Assembly: GCA_963743875.1 (NCBI GenBank)
Contig: CAVURM010000001.1
Location: 992,001-1,056,000 of the forward strand
Source: RHKX01 sp963743875
GTDB lineage: Bacteria; Actinomycetota; Thermoleophilia; Solirubrobacterales; 70-9
DNA length: 64,000 nt
Reading direction: 5' to 3'
Numbering within the stretch: the stretch's first letter is position 1; every line of letters begins with the position of its first letter. The position numbers were made by a program, and so were the translations under genes. Shown one piece after another: positions 61,301 through 64,000 of the stretch. The notes under the pieces were generated by a model. The model was not told the origin of the DNA. It did no database searches and saw nothing but the letters and a program-made list of their open reading frames with translations.

Positions 61301-61856
61301 TCGCGAGGGTTTCGACCCCGCCGCCGGCGGGAGCGCATCCGCGATGGTCTCGGGATGGCTCGAATCGCCCCTGTTGTCCGAGCTGCGGGAGGCGGGCGCA
61401 TCCTTCCGCCCGGAGGTTCCGTTCCGGATTCAGATCGGCGAGGGCACCGTGATCCGCGGAACGATCGACCTGCTCGTCACGAGGCCTGGCGGATCGCTGA
61501 TGTTCGTCGACTACAAGACCGATTCGATGACCGCGGGCGCCGCTCCCGATCTCCCGCCCGCATACGAGTTGCAGCGGGTCCTCTACGCCTCGGCGATCGC
61601 CGAAGCGACCGGGGAGCCGAGCGTCGTCGCCGCCTACTGCTTCCTCCAGGCCCCGAGCGATCCGGTCATGGCGACGCTCGACTCCGAAGCAATCGCGAGC
61701 GGGCGGGTGGGGGTGGAGGAGCTCGTCTCCCGGATCCGCGAAGGCGACTTCCTGCCGACCGACGAGCCGGGACCGTCTATCTGCCACGACTGCCCGGCGC
61801 GGGCCCGTCTCTGTCCATATCCGCCCGAGATGACGATGGGCGCGGGGCAGGCCTAG
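58305..61856 (+). CDS. AddA-like UvrD helicase-nuclease with Fe-S cysteines
   Basis: A 1183-residue SF1 helicase/exonuclease that processes double-strand breaks with the preceding subunit. Walker A AGAGTGKT (63-70), motif Ia FTFTEKAAAEM, Walker B LLVDEFQDTSP, motif III GDAAQSIYGFRGAD, motif IV LTGSFRSTPDVV, motif V MTIHAAKGLEFD and VAASRARSRLLL are complete. The C-terminal RecB-like nuclease has GRAVHELLEW, RGTIDLLV and FVDYKTD. Cys934, Cys1160, Cys1163 and Cys1170 (CxxC-x6-C) look like an Fe-S staple, which Bacillus AddA lacks. The first 45 residues are disordered. Its stop shares CTAG with the convergent hxlR. Confidence 0.92.
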   Translation: MEEPEQLSFETATEVDVNAESGAVEAEPDGASPRQGEVKPVPPPTAQQQTAIDNRDRDVFLEAGAGTGKTRVLVERYCEAIDADGVEPERILAFTFTEKAAAEMRRRVRVELMRRAGVAADPDRRSRLQEAARAGESAPITTIHGFCRRLLASHPVAAGLDPRFRVLDADEAARIARASFDESLAELAADDDAVALTAAGYRNRLGSIVLAAHSDLRNQGMLSPELPELEVQGIDNRDEPPTPAEIEEITRGYEALRRLLSDFGERFDRHKAERSAVDFDDLQLLALELIRHNESIAEAQRTRFDHLLVDEFQDTSPIQVELVRALAGPETRTFTVGDAAQSIYGFRGADLESFRRERERLARGEGRAGGRGRETAMLGLTGSFRSTPDVVATVNAVGDALLDDYHPLSVGKPVGDPPAGPEGPAVELLLTETKGWGDEEAGTLIETVAADTAQNRVAEARGLARRLRRLADQGVDPSSMVLLLRAYTHVDAYAEALELAGLDPYIVGGRGYWSSQQVADALGLLACVANPLDDEPLLGALASPACGVSPDALWMLRRVAGKRHLWPVIESILGPSESGADPEAPSDPEREQLEAEQRLWQERIPDVDRERLRDFRATLVGIRVTAALLPLDELVERVLEGFGYDLAALLMDDGLRRTANLLKLVRIAGEYEAHEGRDLRGFLDQAASRAALSDREAEAAIAAEDHAGIRVMTIHAAKGLEFDCVAVADLGRKLASGTQTPYLRLAFEASADPAAETEAPAPRIGLRLARAGAKVIDHAGYKQLNLDASDAEAEESGRLVYVAASRARSRLLLSGLFDPEKDILESDKPDRQLSVLGCLLPSLGVDGTDGQIVAAPAPDALEGIEASSFGPAPITVRVTGAGREQAERLAADDRRPRRTAAPRGGTPPMLALAERATAAARSLSYAALADYRRCGYRFLAERVLQIGRDGEATVQAADGPSAPRPGGMGFGRAVHELLEWSARNGWDAPPGPLVDATLNREGFDPAAGGSASAMVSGWLESPLLSELREAGASFRPEVPFRIQIGEGTVIRGTIDLLVTRPGGSLMFVDYKTDSMTAGAAPDLPPAYELQRVLYASAIAEATGEPSVVAAYCFLQAPSDPVMATLDSEAIASGRVGVEELVSRIREGDFLPTDEPGPSICHDCPARARLCPYPPEMTMGAGQA

Positions 61857-62251
61857 GTGCCGGGCGGGCGCCGCTCGTCGTCACGCCACTTCTGAGCCCA
61901 GTCGTAGAGGGCCCGCAGGGCCGGGACGAGTGCTTCGCCGGACTCGCTGAGGCCGTAGGAGACGCGCGCCGGAGAGCCCTCGTGAACTTCGCGCTCGACC
62001 ACGCCCTCGCGCTCGAGTTCCCGCAGGCGCTGCGAGAGAAGGCGATCGGACAACCCCGGCACCGCCGCAGCGACCTCGCTGAAGTAACGCGGACCTTCGA
62101 TCAGGCTGAACAGGATCGCGCCACTCCACCGGCGACCGACCAGCTCAACCGCCTCGTGATAGCGGTGACAGACGACCGGCGGGCCCTTGTCGGGTGCCGG
62201 TCGGCCTTGCGTATGCCCCTTCAGGCCTGCCTCAACGGAGCCGGCTTCCAC
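61853..62251 (-). CDS. HxlR family winged-helix regulator
   Basis: 132 residues from GTG 62251 (TACTCT exactly seven bases upstream). Residues about 25-115 match HxlR: CHRYHEAVELVGRRWSG, ILFSLIEGPRYFSEV, GLSDRLLSQRLRELEREGVVER and the wing VSYGLSESGEALVPAL. Cys28 is at the position of the redox- or aldehyde-sensing Cys in family members such as HypR and HxlR. The first 24 residues are an extension. The gene is divergent from the penicillin-binding-protein gene at 62427. The target is not evident; 175 bp separate them and may hold an operator. Confidence 0.88.
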   Translation of the reverse strand: MEAGSVEAGLKGHTQGRPAPDKGPPVVCHRYHEAVELVGRRWSGAILFSLIEGPRYFSEVAAAVPGLSDRLLSQRLRELEREGVVEREVHEGSPARVSYGLSESGEALVPALRALYDWAQKWRDDERRPPGT

Positions 62252-62426
62252 CTGATTGAGAGTAGCGAAGGCTCAGCGCGGCTCTGCGTGATTCCTTGCA
62301 CGACGACCCCGACGGCTCGATCCCAGGGCGACGATGGAAGGCCCCGGATAAGAGGGCGGCCGGTAGCCTTACGGGGTACGGGGTCCTTTCGCCCCGCCGG
62401 CGAACAACCAGAGCCGATCCGATCCC

Positions 62427-64000
62427 GTGACACAGAATTCCAGCTCGGCAGCGAGACGCAGACGGCTTCTCCTCTTGCCGCTGGCGGTCGTCTGCGTGAT
62501 CGCCTTCATCGCCGGGGCCGCAGTCGCTGGCGGTTCTGACGAGCGGGACTCGGTAACCCGCTTCGGCGCCGCCTGGGCGAGCGGCGACGCCGAGGGCATG
62601 TACGCCGAGCTGACGCCGGACTCCCAGGCTCAGAACTCGCTCGAGGATTTCCAGGCGGCCTACGACCAGGCGGCGACCACCTCAACGACCACCTCCCTGT
62701 CGGTGGGTGAGACCCGCGGTCCCCTCGAACAGGACGGCACCGAGGTCGTTGCGCTTCCGGCCACGATCCGGACGACTGCATTCGGCGCGGTCGAGGGCGA
62801 GATCGCGGTTCCGGTCGCCGAGGACGGCATCGACTGGGAGCCCAACATGGTCTTCCCCGGTCTCGGCGAGGGCGATGAGCTGGCGAGCGAGACGAAGCTC
62901 CCCAAGCGGGCTCCGATCCTCGCCGCCGATCGCTCAACGCTTGCCGAGGGCCCGGCTTCCGCCCGGACGACGAACGGGACCGGCGGCATCATCACCGGCG
63001 AAACGGGCAAGCCGACGCCGGAGCGCCAGAAGGAGATGCTGGCGCAGGGCTTTCCGGAGGGAACGACGGCGGGCGCAAACGGCATCGAGCTCGCCTTCGA
63101 CTCCGTCCTGGCCGGGATCCCCGGAGGCAAACTGTTCGCCGTCGGTGACGACGGCCGCACGCTGATCGCTGAAGGGGCCCCCGTACCGGGAGAGCCGGTG
63201 CGGACGACGATCGACCCCGGTCTTCAGGATGCGACCGCAGCAGCACTCGGCGACAACCTCGGAGGGGCCGCGGTGCTCAACGCCAAGACCGGCGAGGTCC
63301 TGGCGCTGGCCGGGTTCGGCTTCTCCGCGCCTCAGCCTCCGGGCTCGACATTCAAGGTGGTCACGACCACGGCTGCGCTCGAGAACGGTGTGACCAAGCC
63401 GAGCGAGGAGTTCCCGGTCGAGACAGCGGCCTTCGTCGAGGGTCGGGAGATCTCGAACGCCTACGACGAGTCCTGCGGGGGTAGCCTCGTGACCAGCTTC
63501 GCGCTCTCGTGCAACAGCGTGTTCGCGCCGCTGGGCGTCCGAGTCGGAGGCGAGAGGCTGGTCGAAACCGCTGAGCTGTACGGGTTCAACTCACCCCCGA
63601 CGCTCTACAACCCCGAGGCGCTCGCACTGACTCAACCCCCGGAGAGCACGATCCCGAAGCAGATCGGCACCGATGTCGACGTCGCGGTCACCGCGATCGG
63701 ACAGGGCGAGGTCCTGGCGACGCCGTTGGAGATGGCCGCGATCTCGCAGACGGTGGCCAACAAGGGCGTCCGCCTGCCGAACGCGATCGTCGCCGACCCC
63801 GAGCTGGCCGGGGACTACCCGCCGGTCAACGTGATGAGCCCCGAGGTCTCCGATCAGCTCAAGCAGATGATGATCGAGGTCGTCAACTCGGGCACCGGCA
63901 GCGCCGCCTCCGTGCCCGGAGTGACCGTGGCCGGCAAGACGGGCACCGCCGAGCTCGGCACCTCCTCGGGGGAGACCCCCGAGGGCGAGGATCCCGAACT
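62427..64000 (+). CDS. Penicillin-binding protein, class B transpeptidase, 3' end outside window
   Basis: 524 visible codons and still open. GTG 62427 opens a short basic segment and a signal/anchor helix (LLLLPLAVVCVIAFIAGAAV). Residues about 45-150 form an NTF2-like (MecA_N) domain (VTRFGAAWASGDAEGMYAEL). The transpeptidase domain has Ser307 in PPGSTFKVV, Ser361-Cys-Asn363 in LSCNSVF, and Lys504-Thr-Gly in GKTGTAE, the three penicillin-binding motifs in order. It cross-links peptidoglycan outside the membrane. The MecA_N-type architecture resembles Actinobacterial PbpA-like or low-affinity proteins; which one cannot be told without the end. Confidence 0.92.
   Translation, partial: MTQNSSSAARRRRLLLLPLAVVCVIAFIAGAAVAGGSDERDSVTRFGAAWASGDAEGMYAELTPDSQAQNSLEDFQAAYDQAATTSTTTSLSVGETRGPLEQDGTEVVALPATIRTTAFGAVEGEIAVPVAEDGIDWEPNMVFPGLGEGDELASETKLPKRAPILAADRSTLAEGPASARTTNGTGGIITGETGKPTPERQKEMLAQGFPEGTTAGANGIELAFDSVLAGIPGGKLFAVGDDGRTLIAEGAPVPGEPVRTTIDPGLQDATAAALGDNLGGAAVLNAKTGEVLALAGFGFSAPQPPGSTFKVVTTTAALENGVTKPSEEFPVETAAFVEGREISNAYDESCGGSLVTSFALSCNSVFAPLGVRVGGERLVETAELYGFNSPPTLYNPEALALTQPPESTIPKQIGTDVDVAVTAIGQGEVLATPLEMAAISQTVANKGVRLPNAIVADPELAGDYPPVNVMSPEVSDQLKQMMIEVVNSGTGSAASVPGVTVAGKTGTAELGTSSGETPEGEDPE

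Overview
The window is a contiguous piece of a high-GC, GTG/TTG-using actinobacterial chromosome. My best guess is the class Thermoleophilia (Solirubrobacterales-like). That guess rests on gene content, not a database match: a secreted protein with an LFVALGGAAYA-type signal, a SufCSU-Rieske-SufBD cluster, the CysO/Mec/CysM cysteine route, a two-gene AddAB-like DNA repair nuclease, and many leaderless-type promoters (a TANNNT box 6-10 nt before the start codon). I see no rRNA, tRNA, CRISPR array, integrase or transposase.

Layout. 0-8.4 kb: end of a coiled-coil gene, a histone-deacetylase-like hydrolase, nadB, a small Cys/His-motif protein, a frameshifted hyuA with hyuB, and a DUF1802 protein. 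8.4-8.8 kb: hairpin and tandem-repeat island. 8.8-14.2 kb: a peptidase-like protein, the minus-strand cysM-mec-zinc-ribbon operon, and a divergent amino-acid ABC transporter whose permease and ATPase carry several one-base indels. 14.2-21.4 kb: exopolysaccharide locus (two paralogous secreted TIM-barrel hydrolases bracketing a glycosyltransferase, a polyprenyl-phosphate sugar transferase and an O-antigen-ligase/TPR protein). 21.4-24 kb: minus-strand moeZ - PhyH dioxygenase - cysO. 24-27.2 kb: HtpX, a second repeat island, and a NarL-type two-component pair. 27.2-35.7 kb: GNAT, Rrf2 regulator and the suf cluster, with an antisense GT2 gene inside. 35.7-41.6 kb: lipoprotein, a cupredoxin-like/membrane protein group and a CopA copper ATPase with a CsoR-type operator. 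41.6-48.8 kb: heme-oxygenase-like protein, thioredoxin-fold protein, IspH, RDD protein, M28 peptidase, WS/DGAT and a DMT transporter. 48.8-50.3 kb: third repeat island and a decayed gene. 50.3-55.1 kb: SufT, FxsA, HAD hydrolase, GNAT and a secreted protein. 55.2-61.9 kb: AddB/AddA-like pair. 61.9-64 kb: HxlR regulator and the start of a penicillin-binding protein.

How the genes work together. Two sulfur systems dominate. One is Fe-S cluster assembly (Rrf2 regulator, SufC, SufS, SufU, Rieske-type ferredoxin, SufB, SufD, with SufT elsewhere). The other is a protein-thiocarboxylate cysteine pathway split over two loci 10 kb apart: cysM and mec at 10-11.5 kb, cysO and moeZ at 21.4-24 kb. The two lead genes share an almost identical palindromic start-site box. 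CysO does not end in Gly-Gly; it carries a five-residue tail CRPSP that a JAMM protease would have to remove.

The least explained material is non-coding. Three islands share a 16-bp motif. Two of them carry, and one has a looser relative of, hairpins in which a conserved 19-nt loop sits inside stems of unrelated sequence that still pair perfectly. A second palindromic family occurs three times, once between sufS and sufU flanked by a 7-bp direct repeat.
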